Assembly: GCF_004310665.1 (NCBI RefSeq)
Contig: NZ_SIXF01000002.1
Span: forward strand, 310,001 to 374,000
Source: Pedobacter kyonggii
GTDB taxonomy: Bacteria > Bacteroidota > Bacteroidia > Sphingobacteriales > Sphingobacteriaceae
DNA length: 64,000 nucleotides
Direction of reading: 5' to 3'
A model generated the notes under the pieces. That model saw only the letters and a program-made list of their open reading frames with translations, had not been told where the DNA came from and did no database searches. Below, piece by piece: positions 46,418-56,553 of the stretch (positions are counted from its first letter, which is position 1; each line of letters starts with the position of its first letter). Position numbers and translations under genes: made by a program.

Positions 46418-48778
46418 TTAAAGGATTTCGATCCCTTTCTGCTCAAATGCCTCAAATATCTGTGCATTGATCATGCTTCTGGTCAAATCGGCCTTTGAAA
46501 TATCCTTGCACCAGAAATAAATATTGATGGTACTGTTCAGTTTGCTCACCGGGCTGATCATAATAATAGGTTCTTTGCTGATAAAAACATTGCTGTTCTC
46601 TACAATAATTTCTCTGATCAGACCAACCACTTCGGTAGAATTAAAGGGCTTTGCAATCAATAAAGAGATATCTATCCGCATCTGGTTATTGCTCAGTGTC
46701 CAGTTGATGATGTTGTTCGATAAAATAGAACCGTTAGGGATAATAATTTCGGCGCCTTCGTCGCTAAGTAAGGTACTGGAGCGTACGCCGATTTCCTTTA
46801 CCCTTCCTTTTTTATTGCTCAGCTCCACAATGTCGCCTATTCGGATGGTTTTATCAAAAATAAGGATAATCCCCGATACAAAATTGCTTACAATATTCTG
46901 TAGGCCCAACCCAATCCCAACACCCAATGCACCAAGAATAACCGTGATTTTATCAATTGGCAGTCCGGAGGCAGCAACAGCAATTAAAAAACCGCCAATT
47001 AATAATACCAAACGCGTTACGAGTAATTTCGAACGCTCTCCTTTGTTATCATCAAAACTATCATCGCCCGTATCGCCAAAGAAATAGGCAATGTATTTCT
47101 GCAAAAAGTTGGCAACCCAGATAATGCCCAAAAACAATACGATGCCGCCAAAGGTGAAAGAAAAGTTGCCTATGGTTCTTTTTTCGGTGAGGATTTCCAT
47201 TACCGATTCGTATAGTCCATTAAAAATATTCAGGTTGGTGGTAAATATTATAAACCAGATTAGGGTAGCACCAATGCCGGTTAGCCTTTTAAGTCCGGTA
47301 ATTACGGGCTGCCAATCAAAATACTCTGGAAATCCTTTACGGATCCTGCTGCTTTTCATCTGTAACAAAAAGGCCTCTACCAATACTTTGGCCAGGATGG
47401 TTAGCGATATGGCATTTAAAAGCGAGCTTACCCCGGTAGAATAAAAAATCTGGGTTAGGGTAAAGCGGCCAAATAGATTACAAAAGGTAGCAATGATGGC
47501 AAAGCCGACGTAAATAAAACCCGTAGTGAGGATCATTCTGTATCTTTTGGTTTTCTCATCGAGCATTTTCCATACCATAATGCCATAGGCAACCGAGCTG
47601 GTGGTTAAGAACAGCAGCAGCCAACGCTGGTATCTTGGTGGCATACCAAAAAGGCGTAAGAAAACCGGGGCAAGAAGAAGTACTACAAATATGCACCAAT
47701 AGTAAAACAACTTTGAGCCTAGCTTTTTGCGGAAAAATACAGTGAGCAAAATGGCCAGTATAATCTCAACAGCTTCGATGTAAAGTGCGGGCGCCCTCAG
47801 ATCGAATATTGGGGCCAACGCAAAGAGCATGATAAAAGTAATTAAATAAGGCTGCGGACTGACCAGTGAAAAACCATCAAGGGTTTCTAAACGGCCCCGC
47901 TGTTTTACGCTTCTAAAATTGAAGAATACCCAAAAGAAGAATATGGTACAGGTAAAAAGTAATAACAACCGGCTGCTCCTGGTGTACACAAAATAATAGC
48001 CCGATATTTCTTGTTCTCCCTTAATAAACCTACGGAAGCCCATGCTTTTATTGGCCCGTCTGTTTACCGTTTCCCACAAATAACGGCGCTCTTTACCAAA
48101 AGCTTTAATGCTTACGGCATCGAGCTGACTATCGGTAAGGTACATCAACTCTTTAATATTGATGAGGTTAGAAGAGGTTCTGGCCTGCAGGTTGTTGATG
48201 GATAAAGTAGTCGTTTTCAGTAGGCTATCCATCACTATACGTTTCTTCTTTAACTCTGCAAACTGCTCTTTAAACATAACCTGTATGGCAGGTTCCGTAA
48301 ATACTTTAATCAGTACAGTATCTTTACGCAGGTTAAGAATTTCTGTTTTTAAAGCCCACAACTCCTTTTCATATTCATCAAGGTCTGACAAACAATCTTT
48401 ATTATTGCTCTGTAGTTCTTCCAGTAGGGTTTGATCCATCAGCAGATTTTGCAGGTTAGGGGATCTGTCGCTTTGCGTTAACCTGCTTTTAAGCAATGCC
48501 AGTGCAGCTTCATCCTGCGTTAAATGTGCTTCTATGGGCTTAAGTTTTTTAAATGAGCCAACGGTAACCGGAACTTTGTTTATGGTTTCAAATACTTTTT
48601 CCAGGTGCGCAAGATAATCGCCTTTGGTCAATGTAGCAGAGTCGGATAGAATAGATACATCCTGACCCTTATCTACAGGTTTATCTTTCTGCGCAAACAC
48701 ATGGCCAGAAAAAAATAGGATAAGGAGTAAAGATATTAAGTTCCGTATGGCTGGGTAAAAAGAATTTCGTGTTATCAT
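46418..48778 (-). CDS. MscS-family mechanosensitive ion channel
   Basis: 786 residues from the ATG at 48778, which begins a signal peptide (SLLLILFFSGHVFAQKDK). A long periplasmic helical region comes next, then about ten transmembrane helices, and the MscS pore helix and beta domain with LGALGVGIGLGLQNIVSNFV, KTIRIGDIVELSNKKGRVKE and IIIPNGSILSNNIINW. The large N-terminal part makes it an MscK/YbdG-size channel rather than the 286-residue MscS. It would open under hypo-osmotic membrane tension. An upstream in-frame ATG at 48946 is rejected because it precedes the leader. Confidence 0.88.
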   Translation of the reverse strand: MITRNSFYPAIRNLISLLLILFFSGHVFAQKDKPVDKGQDVSILSDSATLTKGDYLAHLEKVFETINKVPVTVGSFKKLKPIEAHLTQDEAALALLKSRLTQSDRSPNLQNLLMDQTLLEELQSNNKDCLSDLDEYEKELWALKTEILNLRKDTVLIKVFTEPAIQVMFKEQFAELKKKRIVMDSLLKTTTLSINNLQARTSSNLINIKELMYLTDSQLDAVSIKAFGKERRYLWETVNRRANKSMGFRRFIKGEQEISGYYFVYTRSSRLLLLFTCTIFFFWVFFNFRSVKQRGRLETLDGFSLVSPQPYLITFIMLFALAPIFDLRAPALYIEAVEIILAILLTVFFRKKLGSKLFYYWCIFVVLLLAPVFLRLFGMPPRYQRWLLLFLTTSSVAYGIMVWKMLDEKTKRYRMILTTGFIYVGFAIIATFCNLFGRFTLTQIFYSTGVSSLLNAISLTILAKVLVEAFLLQMKSSRIRKGFPEYFDWQPVITGLKRLTGIGATLIWFIIFTTNLNIFNGLYESVMEILTEKRTIGNFSFTFGGIVLFLGIIWVANFLQKYIAYFFGDTGDDSFDDNKGERSKLLVTRLVLLIGGFLIAVAASGLPIDKITVILGALGVGIGLGLQNIVSNFVSGIILIFDKTIRIGDIVELSNKKGRVKEIGVRSSTLLSDEGAEIIIPNGSILSNNIINWTLSNNQMRIDISLLIAKPFNSTEVVGLIREIIVENSNVFISKEPIIMISPVSKLNSTINIYFWCKDISKADLTRSMINAQIFEAFEQKGIEIL

Positions 48779-49087
48779 TGAGCTTAAGCAGTATTGGGAA
48801 ATATCCTTTTTTAAGGATATAGGTTGCCAAAAATAAGGATTAGAATTGATTTTACAGCCAGTGGCCGCGAAACCAGGTACCGTTTTATAGATAACGAACT
48901 TGTTTTTACTTATATGGAAACCTTTAATGCGGGTGCAGGACAGCAAACCAGGGCAAGCTATGATGTTTAAAGCGAAAGGTAACGGTTGAAGATATTAATA
49001 CCTGAAAGAGGATATGCCTGCTGCAGTTGGCCATGGTACTTTGCCACAACGCCCGCCTTATCTTTTTAAATGTTAAACAGAGGATGA
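48779..49087. other. Intergenic, small hairpin only
   Basis: ATATCCTT-TTTT-AAGGATAT at 48801-48820 is a hairpin in the putative 5' leader of the MscS gene. Nothing else seen. Confidence 0.4.
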
Positions 49088-49546
49088 TTAGTTGTATTCC
49101 TTTGTGAGGTAGATATTCATCACGCCTCTTGCTGCAATTTGGTTAGTTCCATAAATAAGCGATTGTTTATCCGTTACCTCAGCACTAATCCACATGTACT
49201 GATCAGTCTGTGCTGCAATGCTCCAATCGGTCTGTGCGGCAAAATTAGGATTGCTAAAAGTGAGGATACGGTTATCTGCATTTCGTCTCAGAATATAGTC
49301 TGAAAACTTTACCGATGTATTAATGTCAGTAGAAACTTTTACCTGTTTATCATCAAATGTCCAGTACGATTTTAGGGCATCTGCCACGATATGACTAACT
49401 ATGATTCCCGAAGAATTATAAAGCTCGAGGTCATACCCACCTGTCGACCACTTGCCATTCAGGGTTTCATTCGTAGTATGATCAGTGTCTTTTTTGCAAC
49501 CCGATATATTGACTATGATACATAACAAAAATAAAATATGTTTCAT
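49088..49546 (-). CDS. Hypothetical lipoprotein
   Basis: 152 residues with a lipobox (IIVNISGCKKDTDH). The mature part is beta-rich (LNGKWSTGGYDLEL, YWTFDDKQVKVSTD, ILTFSNPN), like a small lipocalin-type barrel, but no family can be named. Single gene, divergent from the next lipoprotein gene. Confidence 0.65.
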   Translation of the reverse strand: MKHILFLLCIIVNISGCKKDTDHTTNETLNGKWSTGGYDLELYNSSGIIVSHIVADALKSYWTFDDKQVKVSTDINTSVKFSDYILRRNADNRILTFSNPNFAAQTDWSIAAQTDQYMWISAEVTDKQSLIYGTNQIAARGVMNIYLTKEYN

Positions 49547-49723
49547 ACCTGGCCTTTAGATGATTGAAGTTAAATAACCAAAACGAATCCGCAAATCTAA
49601 TATATGCGCTAGCCCGGCTATCTGTAATTTGTAGTTGAATTGGCACATTTAAGTTTATTTACCTCGGCTTGTAGCAAGTAACGCTATATACACGTTTATA
49701 CCTTAAATTAACACTAGGCATTA

Positions 49724-50392
49724 ATGAAAAAAATCTTACCAATTTTGCTCGTATTATTTTGCATGGCCGGATGTAAAAAGGAAAAACAGGGAAATTATTC
49801 TGAAACCATAACCAAAGGAGAAAAATGGGGAATAAAGATAGGCAGCTCACATGCTGAAGTATACACCCAACTGCAAAAGGCAGGATCAAGCCTCGACTTT
49901 CAGCATGTAGCAATTTTTGGCCACAAGCCTTATAGTTCGCCAGAAAGCCTGGGCCAACTTCTTCCTTATTATTATGCGCTTACTGTTTATAACAATACCG
50001 GAACTTTAGACCGTGTAGTGCTGTTTTTTAGCGGAGATAAAGTGCAGCAGATTGCCACGGGCGGTGGCCTCACCACACCAGTAAGCAAATGGCCAGAAAA
50101 TGTGACTGATGATACCGCAATAAAAGTTGATGACCCTGTTTCAGGTTTAACAGCAAAGCTGATCAAAATCCATCAGTTACCAGCCTATGCTACTTATGGA
50201 TTTGTACTTTCCGATAAACCATTAAACAAACCCTACGATCCGGATATGAATAATCACGATGACTGGCAGTTTGGTTTTTCAAACTTTGTAAGTGCAAGCA
50301 CCAGCGGATCTTCAACAGTAACCCTTCATTTCAAGGTAGGTAAGCTGGAAAGTATAGACCACGATTATCGCGAGGGGCAAATATTTAATTGA
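49724..50392 (+). CDS. Hypothetical lipoprotein
   Basis: 222 residues, lipobox VLFCMAGCKKEKQG. The mature part has WGIKIGSSHAEVYTQLQKAG near the N-terminus, a SmpA/BamE-like helix-strand pattern at low similarity, and no catalytic motif. Its divergent position relative to the previous lipoprotein gene suggests separate promoters within 49547-49723. Confidence 0.65.
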   Translation: MKKILPILLVLFCMAGCKKEKQGNYSETITKGEKWGIKIGSSHAEVYTQLQKAGSSLDFQHVAIFGHKPYSSPESLGQLLPYYYALTVYNNTGTLDRVVLFFSGDKVQQIATGGGLTTPVSKWPENVTDDTAIKVDDPVSGLTAKLIKIHQLPAYATYGFVLSDKPLNKPYDPDMNNHDDWQFGFSNFVSASTSGSSTVTLHFKVGKLESIDHDYREGQIFN

Positions 50393-50712
50393 TTCGAAAG
50401 TATCGTCATCCCGATCCCGAATTCGGGAAGAGATCTTTAAATTTGATTTCAATAACATGGTTCAAAGATCTCTCCTCCGAAGGAGTTCCTTTGGAACACT
50501 CCGCAGTGTTTCGGAGATGACGATCATTCCATTGGAGTCTGTTGATGGTCGCTTGTCGAAGGGCTTAAGCTGTTTCGATAAGCTCTCCGTAGGAGTCCTT
50601 TGGACAACATAACATCCTCTGAGGTGAAACGCCTTTATGGTACAACCTCGTTTTTTTTAATATAAATTATACTAGCGATGCATGTGCATCATTTATAAAT
50701 TTAACGTATCCA
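50393..50712. other. Intergenic with interspersed repeats
   Basis: No gene. Palindromic arms AGAGATCTTT and AAAGATCTCT (50429-50474), a CCGAATTCGGG palindrome at 50417-50429, and the GGAGTCC repeat at 50576-50607. Confidence 0.55.
50576..50607 (+). repeat. Interspersed intergenic repeat, copy 3
   Basis: CGATAAGCTCTCC followed by GTAGGAGTCCTTTGGACAA; same as 41285-41315 and the inverse of 37524-37546. Confidence 0.55.
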
Positions 50713-51222
50713 TTAAATTAACGGGTCGGAATCCTGATTGCGGGGATTGTGCTCTGGAAAACTATTCTTATCGAAATGATGGTGACGGTAAAAATTTGCA
50801 CGGTCAATCTCTACAATTTCATCTTCCATCCGCAACGCCGCCGGACTTCCAATTACGCTGCGGATCTGGTTCTCCAATTCAGGGGTAACCTCACCAATAA
50901 TATATCTCGGCATTGCCCTGAACTGATCCTGGTGGATATCGGGTAAAATAACTTCTTTTTTCTCTTCGCCTAAATTTGCGAGCCCGATGGGTATCAGCAC
51001 AGCCTTTTCCTCCAGATCTTCGCCCATATCGGCAAGCTCCACAATAACGTAGCGTATCGCATTTTGCTCGGGATCAAATAGGAGGTCGCGCACCTTTCCA
51101 ACCGAATCGCCGGCATCATTTCTTACTGGCCAACCTTTAATGTCTGCCTCGCCGGCTGTTAATTGATAACTACTTTTTGAGAGCTCTTCTAAATTGCTGT
51201 ATACAATAGTTCCTGAATCCAT
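50713..51222 (-). CDS. PRC-barrel domain protein
   Basis: 169 residues. One PRC-barrel is clear: KGWPVRNDAGDSVGKVRDLL, then IRYVIVELADM and KAVLIPIGLANLGEE. PRC barrels of this type occur in small stress-related or photosynthetic-reaction-centre H-like proteins; the acidic C-terminal tail has no known role. Single gene, cytosolic. Confidence 0.82.
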   Translation of the reverse strand: MDSGTIVYSNLEELSKSSYQLTAGEADIKGWPVRNDAGDSVGKVRDLLFDPEQNAIRYVIVELADMGEDLEEKAVLIPIGLANLGEEKKEVILPDIHQDQFRAMPRYIIGEVTPELENQIRSVIGSPAALRMEDEIVEIDRANFYRHHHFDKNSFPEHNPRNQDSDPLI

Positions 51223-51508
51223 AATTGCTTTTTTTAAAGGGGCTATTAATAACGATGCCCACTTTTACAACAAGTTTTTCAGGAGATGGTTTTTATGCTA
51301 AGACGCCAGGGTACAAAAATAGGGCGGCTAAAACAAATAGCGTAAAGTAGGTAATTAATGGTAAATATTTGTGATCTAGTGTTTTGTGTTGACATTAAAA
51401 GATGTGGAAAGCAACAAAAATATTAATCGAAAATATTTTTTTTATCAGGCGGCAAGCATACTGTTTAACGATTATTTTGTATAATCGTTAAAATAGAATC
51501 AGAAGTTA

Positions 51509-51799
51509 ATGAAGAATATAGCTGAATTTAGAATGTCATTAAAAGAAGATAGACCCGATAGTAACATGTCGGTTCAATTGCGCTCACTCTGGTACGATGC
51601 AAAAGGAGACTGGCATACGGCACATCACCAGGTCGACCATTTGGGCGATGTTGCCTCTGCCCGCATCCATGCTTACCTGCACCGCAAAGAAGGCGATATT
51701 TGGAATGCCGATTATTGGTATACTAAAGCTGGCGAAAAAAGGCCACAATTAACATTAGATCAGGAATGGGAAGAATTGGTACAGCGTTTTTTATCATGA
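51509..51799 (+). CDS. Conserved small hypothetical protein
   Basis: 96 residues, rich in Trp, His and Asp: SVQLRSLWYDAKGDWHTAHH, then ARIHAYLHRKEGDIWNADYW. The repeated W/H-containing helices suggest a helical-repeat or ligand-binding protein, with no family recognised. No signal peptide. Convergent with the GH92 gene. Confidence 0.65.
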   Translation: MKNIAEFRMSLKEDRPDSNMSVQLRSLWYDAKGDWHTAHHQVDHLGDVASARIHAYLHRKEGDIWNADYWYTKAGEKRPQLTLDQEWEELVQRFLS

Positions 51800-51901
51800 T
51801 GGGTGTAAATTACCTATCATTTAGCTCAGGTCATAACTAATGGTAAGCTGGGGAGATAATACCTGAAAACAATATTAATCTCCCAAAATCTCCAGTCATT
51901 T

Positions 51902-54175
51902 TTATTTCGCAGGCATTTTAAATGATGGGGGAAGCGACGCTTCATCCGCTGCCCATAGTTTATTCGGACGTTTGCCCATTACCAGCTCCAATTTGCCCCC
52001 TTTCATCAAATCTTCGTGAGCAAACCACGATTTATTCCATACTTGTCCGTTCAGTTTAGCCGATTGAATGTATTTATTTTCGGGAGAATAGTTTATACAG
52101 TTCAACTCAAACTTTTTGCCATTTCCCAGATCAAGTTTTACGTTGGCAAAAGTGGGGCTGCCAATTACATACATGGGTAAGCCTGGGGTTATCGGGTAAA
52201 AACCCATCTGCGAAAACACTACAAAAGAAGTAAGGCCGCCGCCATCTTCATCGCCAGGAATACCCATTAAATCGTTACGGAACCACTGACTTAATAAACT
52301 CCTTACCCTTTTTTGCGAGCGCCAGGGCTGTCCCGCATAATTGTACAAATAAGGAATATGCATGGCAGGTTCATTACCCATAGAGAACTGCCCAACATTG
52401 CCCGTATGATCAGGCAACTGCGAATAAAAATCAAATCTGCTTTTCCCAAGCGGCGTATTATACATTTTTTCCAGTTCATCAACAAAGGCTTGTTTGCCGC
52501 CAATCATATTTACCAAATCGCCCAGGTTGTGCAACACATCCCATCGGTAAAGCCAGCCATTGTTTTCGTCGTAAGTTTCTCTGGCACCAAGTCCGCCCGA
52601 AAAGCGGTAGTCCAGCGGTTTAATAAATTTGCCTTCCGCATCTTTCGGATGAAAAAATCGGGTATCCGGATTAAACACCGTATGGTAGCTGCTACTTTTA
52701 TCTAAAAAGTATTTGGCTTCATCGGTTTTACCCAATTGCTGAGCAATATTGCCCAGGCACCATTCATCATAAACTGTACCCAGGGTAACGGCTATCGGCT
52801 GGCGTTTTTCAAAACCGTGAACTTCTGCTGCAGTTTCTTTTTCGCCTTCAGGTAAAGCAGGGAAATAGCCCTTATCTTTAAAAAACTGATCTAAAACACC
52901 TGCTTTTTTTGAAGACCACGGGGCCAGGGTTTTTTCGGTAATGGCTGCTTTACAATACTGATAAGCTTCATCAAGATTAAAATTTCTCAAACCCTTGTTA
53001 TAAGCATCAATTACGGTGGCCACGCCATGATTGCTGTTCATCCTCCGGCTATCACCAGTTACCTCTGGAAAAGTTGGCATCCAATGGTCTTTCATCTGTT
53101 GTGCCATTCGCAGGTAGGAATTAATCATATCGCCTTCCATTTTTGGCTCAATAATCACACGGAGTGGATGCGTTGCCCGGTAGGTGTCCCAAATCCAGTC
53201 GTCAGTAAAAAATGGCGTGCCATTATCATTGTGCACTTTTCCGTCGAAGGCACTAAAATACTTTCCATCTTCAGATAAGCTGATCATTCTTTCGTATGTG
53301 CGATAAAGGGAAGTGTAAAATATGGTTTTGGCTGTTTCATCGGTGCCCCCTACCATGATCTTTCCAAGTGTGGCATTCCAGATATCTTTGCCCGTCTGCG
53401 CCACCTGGTTCAGGTTATAATCCTTGATTTCTCGACGTAGGTTGTGTTTTGCCTGTTCTTCACTGATAAATGATATGCCATAACGTGCCTTAATCTGCCT
53501 GGTTTGGGCAGGAAATTTTAAAATAAGATAAGCATCACGGCCGGAGGCAGACTGTTCCCTGGAGTCAATTTTGGTTCCATGATGCCTGCCTGATTCAAGG
53601 GGTGTTAAATCCGTTTCGAAATAGAGGTAAACCCTGGTATTATTGTCTAGTTTTTGAAAACCACTTACCACATTTTGGCTCACCTTTAGCGCCCCGTTCC
53701 TGGTATTTAAAACCAGGTAAGCCGGAGCATTTGTCTGCGAAAAGTTGAGCGCATATATGCCCGATTGGTGCGATGGCGCAAATTGTACATTTATCCCAAA
53801 ATCATCGAGGTCAACCTCATAATAATAAGGTTTAATCACCTCATTGTCGTAGCCATAAGGAATTACGTTACTCACATTTTTGAGGTCGCCCTGAAAAGGG
53901 CTCAAATTAAAGGCCGAGCTGCCCCGGTGGCTGGTAACCACAACAGGCAAACCATCTATAGTATTACTGGTAAAATTATCACGCTCCGGATAAACCCGCA
54001 ATAAGCTGTTAGGTAAATGAACAGTAGGATAAGTGGGTACAAGTAAATGGCTAATGTTACCAATGTATGGGTTAACATAGTCTACGGGTTGTTTTTTAGC
54101 TTGTGCATGTGCAAAATTGATACAAGCAATTAGCAAAAATATTGCACTCAATAAAGGATATGTATGTTTTTTCAT
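51902..54175 (-). CDS. Glycoside hydrolase family 92 alpha-mannosidase
   Basis: 757 residues from the ATG at 54175, giving the leader MKKHTYPLLSAIFLLIACI with cleavage near AHAQ. GH92 hallmarks are VNPYIGN at the N-terminus, IFYTSLYRTYERMISL, FTDDWIWDTYRATHPL, NGWLYRWDVLHN and the metal/catalytic loop IPGDEDGGGLTSFVVFSQMG. GH92 enzymes are calcium-dependent exo-alpha-mannosidases with inversion, acting on N-glycan or yeast-mannan mannose. It is alone here, about 8.7 kb from the SusCD locus, with no sign of co-regulation. Confidence 0.93.
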   Translation of the reverse strand: MKKHTYPLLSAIFLLIACINFAHAQAKKQPVDYVNPYIGNISHLLVPTYPTVHLPNSLLRVYPERDNFTSNTIDGLPVVVTSHRGSSAFNLSPFQGDLKNVSNVIPYGYDNEVIKPYYYEVDLDDFGINVQFAPSHQSGIYALNFSQTNAPAYLVLNTRNGALKVSQNVVSGFQKLDNNTRVYLYFETDLTPLESGRHHGTKIDSREQSASGRDAYLILKFPAQTRQIKARYGISFISEEQAKHNLRREIKDYNLNQVAQTGKDIWNATLGKIMVGGTDETAKTIFYTSLYRTYERMISLSEDGKYFSAFDGKVHNDNGTPFFTDDWIWDTYRATHPLRVIIEPKMEGDMINSYLRMAQQMKDHWMPTFPEVTGDSRRMNSNHGVATVIDAYNKGLRNFNLDEAYQYCKAAITEKTLAPWSSKKAGVLDQFFKDKGYFPALPEGEKETAAEVHGFEKRQPIAVTLGTVYDEWCLGNIAQQLGKTDEAKYFLDKSSSYHTVFNPDTRFFHPKDAEGKFIKPLDYRFSGGLGARETYDENNGWLYRWDVLHNLGDLVNMIGGKQAFVDELEKMYNTPLGKSRFDFYSQLPDHTGNVGQFSMGNEPAMHIPYLYNYAGQPWRSQKRVRSLLSQWFRNDLMGIPGDEDGGGLTSFVVFSQMGFYPITPGLPMYVIGSPTFANVKLDLGNGKKFELNCINYSPENKYIQSAKLNGQVWNKSWFAHEDLMKGGKLELVMGKRPNKLWAADEASLPPSFKMPAK

Positions 54176-54506
54176 GTCAGGAATTTCGATTAGATGTGGC
54201 AAACATAACATTTTTCAAAAACGATATTTAACGCTGATGAGTTGCCGATTGTATCATTAATGATGTAAATCTTTTTAATCTGCTTATAATAGTAAAACGA
54301 TTTATCAAATTTAAAGGAAATGATCAGTTTACCAAAAAAGCAAAAACAGAAAATGCTCTTTTCTATTTGGCCTGTTTGCATCTTATTAGGTTAATTACAA
54401 TGCCTGGTGCCAAAAAAACAGGTTACGGCTTAAGCGTAAGTGGTGTATAAACAAAAAAGAGCGATGAATAGATTTCATCGCTCTTCGAATGTTAAATTTT
54501 TATTTA
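54176..54506. other. Intergenic, terminator only
   Basis: No gene seen apart from the terminator of the GIN-domain gene at 54458-54484. Presumably contains the GH92 promoter. Confidence 0.5.
54458..54484 (-). terminator. Rho-independent terminator of the GIN-domain gene
   Basis: AGAGCGATGAA and TTCATCGCTCT form an 11-bp stem with a 5-base loop, followed on the minus strand by a run of six T. It lies 23 bases beyond the stop at 54507. Confidence 0.8.
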
Positions 54507-55106
54507 TTATTTTGCTAATGAGGCAGTTTGTTCTGTACCGGTTACTGGTGCGCTCATTTGTGTTTTCATTGCTGCAAATCTATCTAGATTCAATTTTGGT
54601 GTGCTTCCCATTACTAAGATATGCTCCCCGGTAGCTCCGCTTAATTTTAAATCTGCACGGCCTTCAATTACAGTATATAAACTTTCTGTATCTGAATCGA
54701 TTTCGGCAACTGCATTTCCTTTTAAGAATAACTGAAGATATTTAGCATCCAATTTGCCTGCTGTTTTTACTACGGCATTTTCAGATGCTTGTACTCTATA
54801 GATGTTGTTTACATAAACAGTAATCTTAGCGGTATTTCTATCTGCTGAACTGATTTTTAATGCATGTCCGTCTTGGATCACTTTTACTTTACCTGTGTTA
54901 TCGTCATTGTAGGCCACACTTTCTTTTTCTCCTTGTATCAACGTGATTTCTACATTTCCGCTTACAATAACCTGGCTGATGTTTTTAGGTGCCGATATTT
55001 TGATTGGCTGTTTCTCGCCTGCCATTACACTTGTTGAGAAAATAGCAGAAGTTAAAACGATAGCTGCTAATACTGATTTTGTTAGGGTTTTGATTGAGGT
55101 TTTCAT
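54507..55106 (-). CDS. GIN-domain (DUF2807) exported protein
   Basis: 199 residues from the ATG at 55106, with a signal peptide ending SVMAGEKQ. The following beta-helix-like repeats (SQVIVSGNVEITLIQGEK, ALKISSADRNTAKITVYV, VQASENAVVKTAG, YTVIEGRADLKLSG) are the putative auto-transporter adhesin head GIN domain common in Bacteroidota. Likely periplasmic or surface. Single gene with its own terminator. Confidence 0.8.
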   Translation of the reverse strand: MKTSIKTLTKSVLAAIVLTSAIFSTSVMAGEKQPIKISAPKNISQVIVSGNVEITLIQGEKESVAYNDDNTGKVKVIQDGHALKISSADRNTAKITVYVNNIYRVQASENAVVKTAGKLDAKYLQLFLKGNAVAEIDSDTESLYTVIEGRADLKLSGATGEHILVMGSTPKLNLDRFAAMKTQMSAPVTGTEQTASLAK

Positions 55107-55714
55107 AATGCTGTTAATTATATTTTTAATTAATATTTTGTGATTGTTTTGTAGATAAGACATCACGATGGCCAAAACGTTGCAGTAGAAAACCCTCAAT
55201 TATACCAACACAGCTTAATTCTCGACGAACGGGTTTAAAAATCGGGCGAAAAAGAGTTCATTTTTACGGATCAATCTAAATCTGTAACTCAATTCTACAG
55301 ATGACCTTGATCTTAAGGTAGTTTTAGAATTAATATTATCACACAATTCTGAAACAAATCCTGGGAAAGAAGAAATTTCAAGATATCCACTTGAAGGTGG
55401 GCACTCTATTCCTGGAAGGGAATAATAAGAATGTTTTTTAGATAGGGAACAGTGCAAATGGCTAAACGTGAATTGAAGCAGTTGCCTTATAGATGCGTTA
55501 TTTTGCTTAATCTTTAGATTTTAGTTTCACACAAACGTTTTCAATAGGTATATACCATTACTGTCATTCGACTTAAGGTTTTGGCAATAACGACAAAGCC
55601 TCTCGGTTTAAAGGGAATAAGGATATCTTCTGCTGAAGAGCAGAAGTACTGGGCGGTTGAAGAAATACTGGCTGGATTTCAGAAAATATTTAAGTCCATT
55701 TTGTTTAAATGGGA
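55107..55714. other. Intergenic, nothing convincing
   Basis: About 600 bases without recognisable gene, RNA or repeat. A minus-strand open frame at 55215-55457 has unnatural composition and no start signal. Confidence 0.4.
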
Positions 55715-56464
55715 TTAAAATTTAATCGATAGTTTTTCAGAAACCAAAACATTGTTTTTGTAGTACTCGAAAGACCAGGTTCCATTCTTTTTTAAAACTA
55801 CACCGTTTGCGTTGCCATTGTTCGAAATATAACAATCCTCTATAGAGGTTTTTAGTAAGGTCATTACAATTTTAGGCGTTGCATCAATCAGTTGGTAGCC
55901 ATTGCTTATGGGTTGTGCATACAATAGCCCCTCTTGTTGTTCTGTTTTGGCGACGATTGGTTGATTGACCGGCACAGGCACTGTTTTAGCCGCTACACTT
56001 ACCGGGGCAGATGTTGAAGTGTTAACCGCCGTCGGGCTCCCTGCAGCATATTTAAAATCATTAAAGGACGTAAATGCGTCTTTCAATGCCAGATTGTAAG
56101 AAGTCTCATATTCTTTTTCCCTGCTTTTACCTGCCTTGCTTTTTATTACTACAGCGCCCTTACAATCTTTGAGTAAAAGAGTAAGATTGGTAACGAACAT
56201 GCTGTTGTTTTCCTGCAATTCTACTACCAGAGCCTTACATCTATCAGTCGCAATTTCTTCTGGTATTTCAGAATTATCAAAATAAACGGTAAAGCCCTTC
56301 TCCTCAAAAAAAGCCTTGGTTAGCGTATTTAGACCGTATTGATTAACCTGTTTTAGAAAATTGAATTTCTCGGGCACAATTATGTATTTATAATTGCTTG
56401 TATTAGACTGTGCCTGTACAGACAAGGAGATTGCTAAAAAAATAACAAAGATATATCTTTTCAT
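55715..56464 (-). CDS. Hypothetical exported protein
   Basis: 249 residues with a signal peptide (FVIFLAISLSVQAQSN). The mature part has a domain up to about residue 140 (YIIVPEKFNFLKQVNQYGLN, ITNLTLLLKDCKGAVV) resembling Bacteroidota LPP20/GldN-unrelated periplasmic proteins seen as conserved hypotheticals, a Thr/Val/Pro-rich linker and a short C-terminal beta domain (GTWSFEYYKNNVLVSEKL). Function unknown. Confidence 0.65.
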   Translation of the reverse strand: MKRYIFVIFLAISLSVQAQSNTSNYKYIIVPEKFNFLKQVNQYGLNTLTKAFFEEKGFTVYFDNSEIPEEIATDRCKALVVELQENNSMFVTNLTLLLKDCKGAVVIKSKAGKSREKEYETSYNLALKDAFTSFNDFKYAAGSPTAVNTSTSAPVSVAAKTVPVPVNQPIVAKTEQQEGLLYAQPISNGYQLIDATPKIVMTLLKTSIEDCYISNNGNANGVVLKKNGTWSFEYYKNNVLVSEKLSIKF

Positions 56465-56553
56465 AACGGTTGATTCAGTGCGGATTATAATTCAATTTAT
56501 ACAATGAAGTGGAGAAAATCAAATTTACTTGTTTTTCTAAATTCTTTTTAAGG

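Noticed and set aside
46524-47087. Plus-strand frame of 187 codons inside the MscS gene
   Set aside because: Antisense shadow of the conserved pore domain.
55215-55457. Minus-strand frame of 80 codons
   Set aside because: No family similarity, no ribosome site, unusual composition; treated as intergenic.
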